Counted from the first letter of the stretch, positions 32,354 through 42,001 are shown. The stretch is 50,435 bases of DNA from Gammaproteobacteria bacterium (GCA_024709225.1 JANJXC010000039.1:1-50435); one strand, 5' to 3'. Translations and numbers: made by a program. Notes: generated by a model from the letters alone, not told the origin.

Positions 32354-34444
32354 TCACCGCACCGGCGCCTGCTGTCTGATGGGGGCCGGCTGCGTGTGCA
32401 GCGGATTGGGCCGCTCCTGGGTTTCCTCGCCCGGGTCTTCGCCATAACCCGTACTCGATGCCTTGTCACGGTTGGTAGTGGCCTGGGGCCGCTCTGCCGG
32501 CACCGCAGACGGGCGTACCGTTGCCGCCGGCCTGGCCGGCGTACCCGGCACCGGCGCGGCGGACGGCGCCGCCGCTCCCGGGCGCGGCACCGTGCGCGGT
32601 GCCTGCATGGTGGCCGGGTCGGCGGGGTCGCGCGCCTCGAAGATGCGCACGCCCTCGCTCCACTCGTAGCGGCCATGGGTGCCGGCGTGGGGCAGCAGGG
32701 CGATCTGTCCCAGCGGCAGGGTGAACACATCCATCCAGTCGGTGGCCACGCGGCGCTTGAGCGGCCCGGCCTTCACCTGCATTACCACGCGCAGGCGCGT
32801 CGCGGCGCTGACATCCATCAGATAGGTCGGTGCACCGAGGCGCAGGCCGTAGCCCTGCTGCACCACCGTGCCGGGTGCTGCCGTCAGCGGCGGCAGGCGC
32901 AGGGTTTCGGTGTGCTGATTGGCGTTGTTCAACGCGATGCGCTGCTCCACCACCGGCCGACCATCCACCAGCAAGGCATACGGCGCCAGCACCTTGCCGC
33001 TGCCATTCAGCCCCACGCCCACCTCCAGGGCACCACTCAATGCGCCGAGATTGATGGCGGTATTGGTCAGTTCCGGCGGCACGGCGAAGGTAAATATCTC
33101 GCGCGGGCTGCCGCCCAGCGGCGGGCGGAAACTGAGGCTCTTGTGCCAGGGCGAATTGACCGGTGTCAGCTGCGCCCAGGTCCTGCCCAGGGCGTACAGC
33201 TTGAAACCGAACCAGGACCCGGCGGTGAAGACGAACTCGTCGCCGCCGAACAGCTGTCCCGGCGCCAGCCCCACGCGCGCGTAATATTCTTCCTGCGCGT
33301 CGCTGGTCACTGCCTGCAGGCGCAGGGTCAGATCGCGCCCCGGATCATCGATGGTGCTGCGCAGACTGCGCGTCGGCTCCAGGCGGCCGTTGAGGGCGAC
33401 GGGAATGCGCAGGCCGAAGCCGTAGCCCATGCCGTAATTGACGCGCAGGAAACCGGCGCCGAATTTCCACTTGCGCTCCCAGGCCAGTTCCTGCCCAAGG
33501 GTGAAGCCGGCCAGGAAGGGCTCGCTGAACTCCAGCCGTCCTTCATGGCGCTCGCCGGCGGGATACTGATAGTCGCGGCCCTGCGCGGCCGGGCCACCCA
33601 GGCTGGATGGCTCTCGCGCCGCTGGCTGCTGCCGCGCCACGGACGGCTTCAGCACCGGTCCGCCGACCTGTGCCAGGGCACGAAATTCATTGGTCAGGCG
33701 CGGCGTGCCGTCGTTGAACAGCCTCCGCTCCACCACCACCTGCTCGGTGACATCGAACTCGCCCGCGCCGCGCAGCACGGCGCGTAACACCGCCTCTTCA
33801 CCGCCTGCGGCCAGCGCCTGGCGCAACGGATCGTCGGCATCCAGCAAGGGCAACTCTTCGGCGATGTAGCGGCGGAAACTCTGTTGTACGTCCGGCTCCA
33901 GATCCGCCACGCGGGCCTGTGCCGCGGCCGTCTGGTCCACCGGTGCCAGGAAGCTGGCCAGTTCGGGTGCCGCGGCCGCGGCCTGCTGCGGGTCGCGCAC
34001 CACCACCCGCACCTGACGCAGCATGAGCAGCCGATCCGGGAATTCCACCACCGCCTCGTTGATCTGCGGCCGCCCGACCAGCGCAGTGGCGGGGATACGC
34101 TGCATTTGCCGGTCCAGCGCGCGCTGCGCGGTAAAGGTGCGGTCGAACAGCTTGCCCAGCTCCACCGTCTCACCACTGCCGGTCTCCACCTTCATGCGCT
34201 GCATCGCCTTGCGATCCAGTACCTGGCGCGGTGCCTGGCGCGCCACCTCGATGGCCAGCACCGACTCCTGGTCCCAATCACGCAACAGAGTGGCCAGCGC
34301 GGGAGCATTTTTCAGCAGCGGCGGCATTGCCACGGTGGCAGCCGGCGGCGCCACGCCGGGCGGCGTTGCGGCCAGTGCCGGAAGGCTCGCCAGCCACAGG
34401 ACGAGCGACGCTACGGCACAACGGCGACTGGATGGATATGTCAC
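32354..34444 (-). CDS. Large exported protein, Pro-rich C terminus, unknown function
   Basis: A 696-residue protein with a signal peptide (VASLVLWLASLPALAATP). I recognise no domain. The centre appears beta-rich with aromatic patches (FGAGFLRVNYGMGYGFGLRI, DEFVFTAGSWFGFKLYALGR) and a Gly-rich segment (GALSGALEVGVGLNGSGKVL), which could be a jelly-roll or surface domain. The last 120 residues are Pro/Ala-rich and probably disordered. The start is a GTG at 34444 with an ideal AAGGAGG upstream, better than the ATG 21 codons earlier. It is upstream of the P-loop ATPase gene and downstream of the diguanylate cyclase gene. Confidence 0.7.
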   Translation of the reverse strand: MTYPSSRRCAVASLVLWLASLPALAATPPGVAPPAATVAMPPLLKNAPALATLLRDWDQESVLAIEVARQAPRQVLDRKAMQRMKVETGSGETVELGKLFDRTFTAQRALDRQMQRIPATALVGRPQINEAVVEFPDRLLMLRQVRVVVRDPQQAAAAAPELASFLAPVDQTAAAQARVADLEPDVQQSFRRYIAEELPLLDADDPLRQALAAGGEEAVLRAVLRGAGEFDVTEQVVVERRLFNDGTPRLTNEFRALAQVGGPVLKPSVARQQPAAREPSSLGGPAAQGRDYQYPAGERHEGRLEFSEPFLAGFTLGQELAWERKWKFGAGFLRVNYGMGYGFGLRIPVALNGRLEPTRSLRSTIDDPGRDLTLRLQAVTSDAQEEYYARVGLAPGQLFGGDEFVFTAGSWFGFKLYALGRTWAQLTPVNSPWHKSLSFRPPLGGSPREIFTFAVPPELTNTAINLGALSGALEVGVGLNGSGKVLAPYALLVDGRPVVEQRIALNNANQHTETLRLPPLTAAPGTVVQQGYGLRLGAPTYLMDVSAATRLRVVMQVKAGPLKRRVATDWMDVFTLPLGQIALLPHAGTHGRYEWSEGVRIFEARDPADPATMQAPRTVPRPGAAAPSAAPVPGTPARPAATVRPSAVPAERPQATTNRDKASSTGYGEDPGEETQERPNPLHTQPAPIRQQAPVR

Positions 34445-34519
34445 GGTTCCTTCCTCCTTATCAAGGGATACACCAGGGTGTGCACACACAAACCCGTGTG
34501 CGCCCAACCAGCGGCTGCG

Positions 34520-36127
34520 TCAGCGCTGCACACCGTCGCCCGCATCATGTACGCAACGGTTGCGGCCGTCCTGCTTGGCCCGATACAGGGCACGATCCGC
34601 AGCGCGCACCAGCGCCTCCTGCCTGAGGCCGGGCGTCGGGGTCACCGTACTGATACCGATACTAACCGTGATCTGGTCGCTGACATTGGAAGCGGCATGC
34701 GGTATGGCCCGTTGCGCCACCTCGCTCTGAATGGCGCGCGCCACCTCGTCAGCGCCAGCGGCATCGGTCTGTGGCAGCAGCACGCCGAACTCCTCGCCGC
34801 CATAGCGCGCCACCAAATCGCCCGGCCGCTTCACCGCCGCCGCGATGGCGTCGGCAATCTGCTTCAGGCAGCGGTCACCCGCCTGGTGGCCGTAGCTGTC
34901 GTTGTAGTTCTTGAAATAGTCCACGTCGATCATCAGCAGCGAGGTGACGCTGAAATCGCGCACCGCGCGCGCCCACTCCTGCGCCAGCGTTTCATCGAAG
35001 GCACGACGGTTGGCGATGCCGAGCAGGCCGTCGATGTCGGATTGGCGCCGGAGCCGGGCGTCGGCCTGCTGCAGCTCGGCCAGCATGTCGTCGAAGCTCT
35101 GCGCGATCCTCACCATCTCCACCGTACCGGCCGCCACCCCGACACGGCGCGTCAGATCGCCCCGGCGTACCGCCTCCATGGTGGCCAGCAGCCGGCGCAG
35201 GGGGCGCAACACCCAGTAGCCCAGGCCGAACCAGAGCACGGCAAAAATGAGACCGGCCGCCACGGCGAACAGGAGCAGGTTGCCGATGACAAACCCGCGC
35301 ACCGGCTCCAGCACCTCTTCCGCCGGCACCCCCACCACCACGTAGGCATCGCTCACCTGGTCTCCCAGCGTGGTGAAGCCGAAATAGCGTGGCTGGCCGC
35401 TGCTGTCCGGCGCCTCCAGCACACCCTGCCGCCGCTCCATGATGTGCTGCAACAGTGCCTGCTCCGGGGCCTCGGCCAGGGCCGGCGCCCGTGCCAGCAC
35501 GCCGCCCTTGCTGTCCACAAGCATGAGCGTGGTAGCCGCGGAATAGCGCTGCCTGGCGAGCGTACTCTCCACCCAGGCCAGCTGGCGCCCCACGATCACC
35601 AGGTACTGTATGGAGCCGGCGCTACCGCGCAGCGGCTGCGCCACCGGCAACACAGGCTCACCGCTGACGCGGCCGATGATGTATTCGCCCACCACGTAGT
35701 CGCCGGTTGCCAGCGCCCGCTTGAAATACTGCCGATCGCTCAGGTTGATGTGTCTCGGCAACGGCTGGGGGGCGCACACCAGATCACCATTGGCACGTGC
35801 CAGCAACAGGGTATCCACCCCCCGTGTCGCCTCGGCGAGGTTGGCCAGCAAGCCCATGCAGTCGCGCTCCAGGTCCGGCAACTGTTCCAGCGCCACGGCA
35901 ACGGTGGCCAGCAGGTTGCGCGACTCCTCCAGCCACTGATCGTGCGCCAGGGCCACCAGTTGTACCTTGCTGGCCACCGTAGCCAGGGCCTGCTCCACCT
36001 GTTTCTTGCGCGCATTCTCGATGACATAGAGAAAGGAGATACTCAGCGCGAACATCACCACGCCGATCAGGCCGATGAATACAAAGCGCTGGCTATAGCG
36101 GGGCGGGGCGTCAGAAAGGGAGGGCAT
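34520..36127 (-). CDS. Membrane diguanylate cyclase with periplasmic sensor
   Basis: A 535-residue protein that should make cyclic di-GMP. A first helix (about 14-36), a periplasmic sensor domain of about 235 residues (LSDRQYFKRALATGDYVVGE, SAATTLMLVDSKGGVLARAP, dCache-like) and a second helix (about 272-295) are followed by a HAMP segment (RRLLATMEAVRRGDLTRRVG) and a GGDEF domain with GGEEF at 443-447 in ARYGGEEFGVLLP. The active site is intact, though no RxxD inhibitory site was identified just before it. It lies 76 bases upstream of the exported-protein gene. Confidence 0.93.
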   Translation of the reverse strand: MPSLSDAPPRYSQRFVFIGLIGVVMFALSISFLYVIENARKKQVEQALATVASKVQLVALAHDQWLEESRNLLATVAVALEQLPDLERDCMGLLANLAEATRGVDTLLLARANGDLVCAPQPLPRHINLSDRQYFKRALATGDYVVGEYIIGRVSGEPVLPVAQPLRGSAGSIQYLVIVGRQLAWVESTLARQRYSAATTLMLVDSKGGVLARAPALAEAPEQALLQHIMERRQGVLEAPDSSGQPRYFGFTTLGDQVSDAYVVVGVPAEEVLEPVRGFVIGNLLLFAVAAGLIFAVLWFGLGYWVLRPLRRLLATMEAVRRGDLTRRVGVAAGTVEMVRIAQSFDDMLAELQQADARLRRQSDIDGLLGIANRRAFDETLAQEWARAVRDFSVTSLLMIDVDYFKNYNDSYGHQAGDRCLKQIADAIAAAVKRPGDLVARYGGEEFGVLLPQTDAAGADEVARAIQSEVAQRAIPHAASNVSDQITVSIGISTVTPTPGLRQEALVRAADRALYRAKQDGRNRCVHDAGDGVQR

Positions 36128-36297
36128 TACCGGCTCCGCACAGTAGGGACCCGTTCTTTATACGACGATTTCGTACCAATGCAACAGACGCTGGCGCCAC
36201 GCGCGCCGCCCCCGGCATGCCCCGCCACCAGTTGACGGCCGGATCGTGAAGACGTTTACTTACTCCATGGCGGCATACACACACAGAGGATAGGGAC

Positions 36298-37806
36298 ATG
36301 TTCGAGGCCGTGGAGCTGGGCAATACGCTGGACAAGAAGGACTTCAATCAACAGCTGCCGCAACTGCGCACCCGTCTGCTGGAGATCCAGGCGGCGCTGC
36401 GCGAGACGCGCATGCCGGTGGTCGTCATCGTCTCCGGCGTCGAGGGCGCCGGCAAGCCGAAGGTGGTCAACCGCCTCAACGAGTGGCTCGACACCCGCGG
36501 CATCCAGACCCATGCCTTCTGGGATGAAAGCGACGAGGAGAAGGAGCGGCCACGCTACTGGCGCTTCTGGCGCAAGCTGCCGCCGCGCGGCACCATCGGC
36601 ATCATGTTCGGCTCGTGGTACACGCGGCCGATCATCGACCGTGTCTACGGCCGCACCAAACCCGGCGAATTCGAATTCGAACTGCAGCGCATCAATGAAT
36701 TCGAGAAGATGCTGAGCGACGATGGCGCACTGGTCATCAAGCTGTGGTTCCACATCACCAAGAAGGAGCAAAGACTCCGCCTCACCCCGGACAAGAATGG
36801 CAAGCTGCACCCGGCCACCGGCATGGTGGCCTCGCCGATGCAGAAGAAGTTCCTCAAGAAGTACGATGACTTCATCACCGTTTCGGAAGAGGCGATCCGC
36901 GCCACCAGCAGCGGCATCGCACCCTGGCACCTGATCGAGGCGACCGACGAGAACTATCGCGACTTTACCGCGGCCAGCACCGTGCTCGACGCCATCAGCC
37001 GACGGCTGGAGGCGATGCAGGCCGCCGCCAGGGGCAAGGAAAAACACAGCGCCGCCAAACCGGAAGCCGCCGCGGCGTCCACGCCGCAACGCCTGGTGCT
37101 GGACAGCGTCGACCTGGACCGGACCATCGGCGACAAGGACTACAAGAAGCAGCTGGCCAAGCATCAGGAACGCCTCAGCCGCCTCGCCTGGGCGGCGCGC
37201 GAGAAGCGCCGCTCCAGCATCTTCATGTTCGAGGGCTGGGATGCCGCCGGCAAGGGCGGCGCGATCAGAAGATTGACCGGCGCCATGGACGCGCGCCTGT
37301 ACCGCGTCATCTCGGTGGCGGCGCCCACCGACGAAGAGCTGGCGCAGCACTACCTGTGGCGCTTCTGGCGCCACATCCCGCAGGCCGGCTACATCACCAT
37401 CTACGACCGCTCCTGGTATGGCCGCGTGCTGGTGGAGCGGGTGGAGCAATTCGCCAAAGAGCACGAATGGCAGCGCGCCTACATGGAGATCAATTCCTTC
37501 GAGCAGCAGCTGAGTGAACACGGCATCATCCTGTGCAAGTTCTGGCTGCACATCTCGCCGGAGGAGCAGCTGCGCCGCTTCCAGGAACGCGAGAAGATTG
37601 CCTACAAGCAATACAAGATCACCGACGAGGACTGGCGCAACCGCGAGAAGTGGGAGCCGTACAAGCTGGCGGTGAGCGACATGGTCACCCGCACCAGCAC
37701 CTCCTATGCCCCCTGGAACATGATCCCCTCCAACGACAAGCACCTGGCGCGGGTAGAGATCCTCAAGGCGGTGTGTACGCGCATCGAGCAGGCACTGGAC
37801 GAGTAG
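36298..37806 (+). CDS. pap: Polyphosphate:AMP phosphotransferase, two-domain PPK2
   Basis: A 502-residue protein of two tandem PPK2 domains, the class II arrangement that makes ADP from AMP using polyphosphate. The C-terminal copy has an intact Walker A GWDAAGKGG (313-321) and the lid YLWRFWRHIPQAGYITIYDR-type motif. The N-terminal copy has GVEGAGKPK (47-55), with Pro in the loop where Gly is usual, so it may be structural. Walker B YDRSWYGR lies in the C-terminal domain. The ATG at 36298 follows GAGGATAGGG. It is divergent from the diguanylate cyclase gene. Confidence 0.94.
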   Translation: MFEAVELGNTLDKKDFNQQLPQLRTRLLEIQAALRETRMPVVVIVSGVEGAGKPKVVNRLNEWLDTRGIQTHAFWDESDEEKERPRYWRFWRKLPPRGTIGIMFGSWYTRPIIDRVYGRTKPGEFEFELQRINEFEKMLSDDGALVIKLWFHITKKEQRLRLTPDKNGKLHPATGMVASPMQKKFLKKYDDFITVSEEAIRATSSGIAPWHLIEATDENYRDFTAASTVLDAISRRLEAMQAAARGKEKHSAAKPEAAAASTPQRLVLDSVDLDRTIGDKDYKKQLAKHQERLSRLAWAAREKRRSSIFMFEGWDAAGKGGAIRRLTGAMDARLYRVISVAAPTDEELAQHYLWRFWRHIPQAGYITIYDRSWYGRVLVERVEQFAKEHEWQRAYMEINSFEQQLSEHGIILCKFWLHISPEEQLRRFQEREKIAYKQYKITDEDWRNREKWEPYKLAVSDMVTRTSTSYAPWNMIPSNDKHLARVEILKAVCTRIEQALDE

Positions 37807-37826
37807 CCGGATGCGCCCCACCCATC

Positions 37827-39890
37827 CTACATGGCGGCATTACGACACTGCTTCACCGCACTACGCAGCGCCGCCAGCGCCTGGGCACGGCCGCTGTAGC
37901 CCAGTGCGGCAATCACCATCTCCCAGGGTTCGTGCCGCAACACCTTGCGCTGCAGCAACTCTTGCTGTTTTGTATCCAGGGCGGTCGTTCTGACCGTCGC
38001 CTGCACCAGCTTGCGCACCGCCACCTGGCATACCTCATAGCCGCGCCAGCCCTGCACGAAGCTGTCCACATCGCGCCAGTCCTGCGCACTCAACGCGGCG
38101 ACGTCATCGGCGCGCGCCCCTTCCAGCAATGTTGCCGCGACGTCGGCATCAACCTCTTCCATGCCGTCACTTAGCAGCGCCGGCAGATGGCCGAGGAAAC
38201 GCGCCCGCACGGCCGTAAACAACTGCTCCCCCGCGGCTGATAATGGCCGCAGCACGATCACCGAATGGCTGCCGCTGCTGGCCTCGCGGGTCAGGCCAAG
38301 GCGCACCGGCAACAATCCCTGGCGCTGCCAGAACGCCAGCAATTCTGCGCCAGCACCAAAACTGGAACCAACGAAATCGAGGCCGTCGCGCTGCGCCTGT
38401 TCGATAATGGCCTGCAGCAGGCGTGTACCGAGGCCGCGCTGCTGTGCAATGGGGTGCACCGCGATACGCATGATGCGCTCGCCGGACAACAGCGGCGCCG
38501 CAACGAATCCGCTGTGCAGCGCCAGTGATTGCGGAATGAGATGGCCGCGCGGCCGCCGCTCGCCGCGATAGATGGCCTGTGCCAGCGCCGCGTCGAAGCC
38601 GCCCTCGCGCACCGTGAGCGCCGTGGCCACCACCTGTCCCTGCCAGCGCATCAGCCACACGCTGACATTGGGTCCATCGAGCAGATGGCGCAGGTCGAGG
38701 GGGCTGGTGCGATAGTGGGCCAGGACCAGCAGGCCGAACAGCTGGCGCAGCGTCGTCTCATCGGCCGGCAGTGCATCGCGCTCCACGCGCTCGGTACGGC
38801 ATCCCCCCACCGTGGCATTACGCACCTGCGCATCATCGGCCGCCTGTGCATCCAGCAGCAGCGCGTCGAATACAAACTGCTCCAGCGGATCCCTGTCGGG
38901 CCAGCGGATCGGCTCTGCCAGGCGCACACTGCGCCAACCCGGAGCACGTTCGGTGAGCACACGCTGAAAGCGCACGGCAAAGCCGCGCCCGGTGCCCTCA
39001 TAGCCGTGCAGCGTGGTGGCAAACACGCTGCGCGGATAATGCGCCAGCAGACGCTCCAGCAGCGGTGTGGGGATCGCCGCCGCCTCGTCCACCAGCAGCA
39101 GGTCGGCGGCGGGCAGGGTGTGCGCCAGTTCATCGGGGGCGAAGAACTCCAGGCATCCGGATTTACCAAGAACGAGACGACCGCGGTCCACTGTCGCCTG
39201 CGGCAGACCACGCGCCGCATGTGTAAACAGGGTTTCCACCGCCGCCAGCCGCGGCGCCGTCACCACGATGCGCTGCATGCCGTCCCGCAACAACTGTGCC
39301 GCCGCCATGCCCAGCGCCGCCGACTTGCCGCGGCCGCGATCGGAGGTGAGCACCAGCGGCGCCGGTACAGCAGCCTGCGCCATCTGCGCAATTGCCTCCA
39401 GCGCCACCTGCTGGTCGACGGTGCGCCAGTCGTGCGGATGCACCGTTGGCCGCGCCTGCCACGACGGCAGTGCCTCGCCCTCGCTCACCACCCGCACCTC
39501 ATGGCTGCGCAACAGATGCACCATGCGCGCGAGAAAGCGGCCGCGTACCTGCTCCGGCGCGTACGGATGCACGGCGATGCGGGCGTATTCGGGGTCGGCG
39601 TAGCGTGGCCACTCGGCCAGCGGCGGCGTCAGCAGCAACATGAGGCCGCCACCGCGCAGCGCGCCACTGGCCGCGCCGAAGGCCTCCACATCGAAGCCGG
39701 CCCAGGCATCGATGATCAGCAGGTCCAGTTCGCGCCCCAGCCACTTGTGCGCCTCGCGTGCCGTGCCGCCCGGCACACCGCGCGGCGGTTCGCCCAGCCA
39801 CAACATGCTGTCACAGGCGTAGTGCAGGGCTGCATCGCGCGCCCACGCCCGCGCGCCGGCCAGCAGCCACAACTGCCGTGGCTCAGTCAT
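37827..39890 (-). CDS. tmcA: tRNA(Met) cytidine acetyltransferase
   Basis: Adds the N4-acetyl group on C34 of elongator tRNA-Met. The 687-residue protein has the family order: a DUF1726-type N-terminal domain (WLGEPPRG, DLLIIDAWAGFDVEAFGAAS), a helicase-like ATPase with VLTSDRGRGKSAALGMAAAQ (P-loop) and LLVDEAAAIPTPLLERLLAH (Walker B), the GNAT acetyltransferase with MRIAVHPIAQQRGLGTRLL (acetyl-CoA loop), and a C-terminal tRNA-binding tail. It converges with the polyphosphate gene, leaving a 20-base gap between stops. Confidence 0.95.
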   Translation of the reverse strand: MTEPRQLWLLAGARAWARDAALHYACDSMLWLGEPPRGVPGGTAREAHKWLGRELDLLIIDAWAGFDVEAFGAASGALRGGGLMLLLTPPLAEWPRYADPEYARIAVHPYAPEQVRGRFLARMVHLLRSHEVRVVSEGEALPSWQARPTVHPHDWRTVDQQVALEAIAQMAQAAVPAPLVLTSDRGRGKSAALGMAAAQLLRDGMQRIVVTAPRLAAVETLFTHAARGLPQATVDRGRLVLGKSGCLEFFAPDELAHTLPAADLLLVDEAAAIPTPLLERLLAHYPRSVFATTLHGYEGTGRGFAVRFQRVLTERAPGWRSVRLAEPIRWPDRDPLEQFVFDALLLDAQAADDAQVRNATVGGCRTERVERDALPADETTLRQLFGLLVLAHYRTSPLDLRHLLDGPNVSVWLMRWQGQVVATALTVREGGFDAALAQAIYRGERRPRGHLIPQSLALHSGFVAAPLLSGERIMRIAVHPIAQQRGLGTRLLQAIIEQAQRDGLDFVGSSFGAGAELLAFWQRQGLLPVRLGLTREASSGSHSVIVLRPLSAAGEQLFTAVRARFLGHLPALLSDGMEEVDADVAATLLEGARADDVAALSAQDWRDVDSFVQGWRGYEVCQVAVRKLVQATVRTTALDTKQQELLQRKVLRHEPWEMVIAALGYSGRAQALAALRSAVKQCRNAAM

Positions 39891-39958
39891 CGTTCAGCAC
39901 CAATACCAAAGACAAGACCTGATCGGCGCAGAGATGCTGAAATGCCGGGGGCTCATGT

Positions 39959-40906
39959 TCATTTGTCTCCGCGCCTCTGCGTCTCTGCGGCAGGAGTTTG
40001 GTTCTGGTCCCAGTACGGCGTATCACCGAAACGCTGCGCCAGAAAATCGATCAGCGCACGTACCCGCTGCGGCTGGTGGCGGCGCGAGGGATATACCGCG
40101 TAGGCGCCGGTGCCCGGCGCCTGATGGTCAGGCAACAGCGGCACCAACTCGCCCGCTGCCAGGGCGCGATGGGCGATGAAGGTGGGCGACACCACCACGC
40201 CGAGGCCTTCCACGGCGGCACGGATCAGGACATCGCCATTGTTGGCGCGCAGCCGCGCCGGCACCTTCACGCTGTGCACCTTGCCGGCGGCATCGACGAA
40301 GCGCCACTGCTGCGCCTCGGGCACGTTGCCGTAGACCAGCCCGGCGTGAAAGGCCAGGTCCTGCGGCGTGCGCGGCGTGCCGTGACGGCGCAGGTAGTCG
40401 GGGCTGGCGCACAGCTGCATGCGGATCGGCGCCAGGGGACGCGCCACCAGCGTCGAATCGGGCAACTCACCGATACGCAGCGCGAGGTCGAAGCCTTCCT
40501 CCACCAGATTGATGCGGCGGTCGTCCAGGTCCAGGTCCAGCACCAGCTCCGGGTGCCGGAGCAGAAACTCATCCAGTGCCGGCGCCAGGTGCAGCACACC
40601 GAAGGACAGCGGCGCCGCCAGGCGCAGGCGGCCGCGCAGGGCGGTCTGCTCCGCCGCCACCGACAGCTCCGCCTCCTCCAGGTCGGCGAGGATGCGCTGC
40701 GCCCGCTCATGGAACTCGCGCCCCGCCTCGGTGAGCGACAGGCGGCGGGTGGTGCGGTTGAGCAGCTGCACATCGAGGCGCGTCTCCAGCGCCGCCACCT
40801 GCCGGCTCACCGCCGACTTGGCGCGATCGAGGCGCACGGCGGCGGCACTGAAGCTGCCCGCCTCCACCACGGCGACAAAGGTTTGCAGGGTCTCGAAGCG
40901 GTCCAT
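39959..40906 (-). CDS. LysR-family transcriptional regulator
   Basis: A 315-residue LysR regulator with the N-terminal helix-turn-helix (VAVVEAGSFSAAAVRLDRAK, SRQVAALETRLDVQLLNRTT) and a periplasmic-binding-like effector domain. The gene diverges from the pirin gene with about 150 bases between starts, the usual LysR target geometry. Its C terminus (TPAAETQRRGDK) is encoded by a CAGAGACGCAGAGGCGC-type sequence that looks like a common intergenic repeat, so the last residues may not be ancestral. Confidence 0.93.
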   Translation of the reverse strand: MDRFETLQTFVAVVEAGSFSAAAVRLDRAKSAVSRQVAALETRLDVQLLNRTTRRLSLTEAGREFHERAQRILADLEEAELSVAAEQTALRGRLRLAAPLSFGVLHLAPALDEFLLRHPELVLDLDLDDRRINLVEEGFDLALRIGELPDSTLVARPLAPIRMQLCASPDYLRRHGTPRTPQDLAFHAGLVYGNVPEAQQWRFVDAAGKVHSVKVPARLRANNGDVLIRAAVEGLGVVVSPTFIAHRALAAGELVPLLPDHQAPGTGAYAVYPSRRHQPQRVRALIDFLAQRFGDTPYWDQNQTPAAETQRRGDK

Positions 40907-40936
40907 TGTTCCAGTATTCGCAACAGTCTTTTGCTG

Positions 40937-40964
40937 ATTATCGCCTTTATTCCTAATTCGGCAA
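40937..40964 (-). promoter_or_regulatory. Predicted sigma-70 promoter of the LysR gene
   Basis: On the reverse strand TTGCCG (complement of 40959-40964) and GATAAT (complement of 40937-40942) are separated by 16 bases; the -10 matches at five of six positions. It lies in the LysR/pirin intergenic region, where autoregulation by the LysR protein is likely. Confidence 0.45.
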
Positions 40965-41055
40965 CCCTAAACTTGTTCCCAACACCACGGCGCCGGTGGA
41001 CGGAACGATATACCCGTTGCCCCACCCTCTGCGCTCCGATTCAGCGGAGGTCATC

Positions 41056-41904
41056 ATGGACCAGAAAGTCATTCACACCATACGCCCGGTCGTCCAGGTC
41101 GTGCACGGCCACGAAACCGCCGACGGCGACGGCGTGCGCCTGACCCGTCTCATCGGCGGCCCGGCGCTGCCGCAGCTCGACCCCTTCCTGCTGCTGGACG
41201 ATTTCCGCTCCGACGACCCGGACGACTACATCGGCGGCTTCCCGCCCCATCCGCACCGCGGCTTCGAGACCGTCACCTACCTGCTGCACGGCCGCATGCG
41301 CCACGGCGACAACGCCGGCCACAGCGGCGTCATCGAGCACGGCGGCGTGCAGTGGATGACTGCCGGCCGCGGCATCGTCCACTCCGAGATGCCGGAACAG
41401 GAGGACGGCCTGCTGGCCGGCTTCCAGCTGTGGGTCAACCTGCCGGCGGCACACAAGATGATGGCGCCGCGCTATCAGGAGTTCGGCGCAGAAAACATCC
41501 CGCTGGAGCCACGCGAGGACGGTGTGGCGGTCAAGGTGATCGCCGGCACCACCAGCCGCGGCACCCGCGGTCCGGTGCGCGATCTGATCACCCCGGCGAG
41601 CTATTTCGACATCACCCTGCCCGCCGGTGCGACCTTCGAGGAGCCGGTCGCTGTTGAGCGCAACGCCTTCGTCTATGTCTTCGCGGGCGATGTGCATATC
41701 GGCGGCCGCCGCATCGAGGCCTTTTCCCTCGCCCTGCTCGGCGCGGGCGATGCGGTCGAGATCGCGGCCACGAGCGACAGCCGCCTGCTGCTGGTCAGCG
41801 GCGCGCCGCTGCGCGAGCCGGTGGTGCGCGGCGGGCCGTTCGTGATGAACACCGAGGCCGAGCTGCGCCAGGCCTACAGCGACTACCGCGCCGGAAACTT
41901 TTGA
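41056..41904 (+). CDS. Pirin-family cupin protein
   Basis: A 282-residue double-cupin protein. The N-terminal cupin has the metal-binding pattern GGFPPHPHRGFETVTYLLHG, then HRxxx-type HGGVQWMTAGRGIVHSEMPE, both hallmark pirin motifs (His, His, His, Glu ligands). Many bacterial pirins have quercetinase activity or act as redox-dependent partners. The ATG at 41056 is chosen over one 20 codons upstream because GGAGG precedes it and pirins begin here. Divergent from, and probably controlled by, the LysR gene. Confidence 0.92.
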   Translation: MDQKVIHTIRPVVQVVHGHETADGDGVRLTRLIGGPALPQLDPFLLLDDFRSDDPDDYIGGFPPHPHRGFETVTYLLHGRMRHGDNAGHSGVIEHGGVQWMTAGRGIVHSEMPEQEDGLLAGFQLWVNLPAAHKMMAPRYQEFGAENIPLEPREDGVAVKVIAGTTSRGTRGPVRDLITPASYFDITLPAGATFEEPVAVERNAFVYVFAGDVHIGGRRIEAFSLALLGAGDAVEIAATSDSRLLLVSGAPLREPVVRGGPFVMNTEAELRQAYSDYRAGNF

Positions 41905-41927
41905 AGTGATGACAGGAAAATCCTGCG

Positions 41928-42001
41928 ACAGGATGAACAAGATGGACAGGAAAAAGGCACAAGCATGCCTTGTTCATCTTGAAACATCTTGTTCATCCTG
42001 T
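41928..42001. repeat. 17-bp inverted repeat between pirin and cytochrome b561
   Basis: ACAGGATGAACAAGATG (41928-41944) and its exact complement (41985-42001) flank a 40-base spacer that holds a third, partial copy (CCTTGTTCATCTTG). It may form a large hairpin downstream of pirin, but no T-run follows, so it is listed as a repeat. Confidence 0.8.

Noticed and set aside
33884..36235. A 783-codon plus-strand open frame across the diguanylate cyclase region
   Set aside because: Antisense to the GGDEF and exported-protein genes, rich in Gln/His/Arg repeats, no domain.
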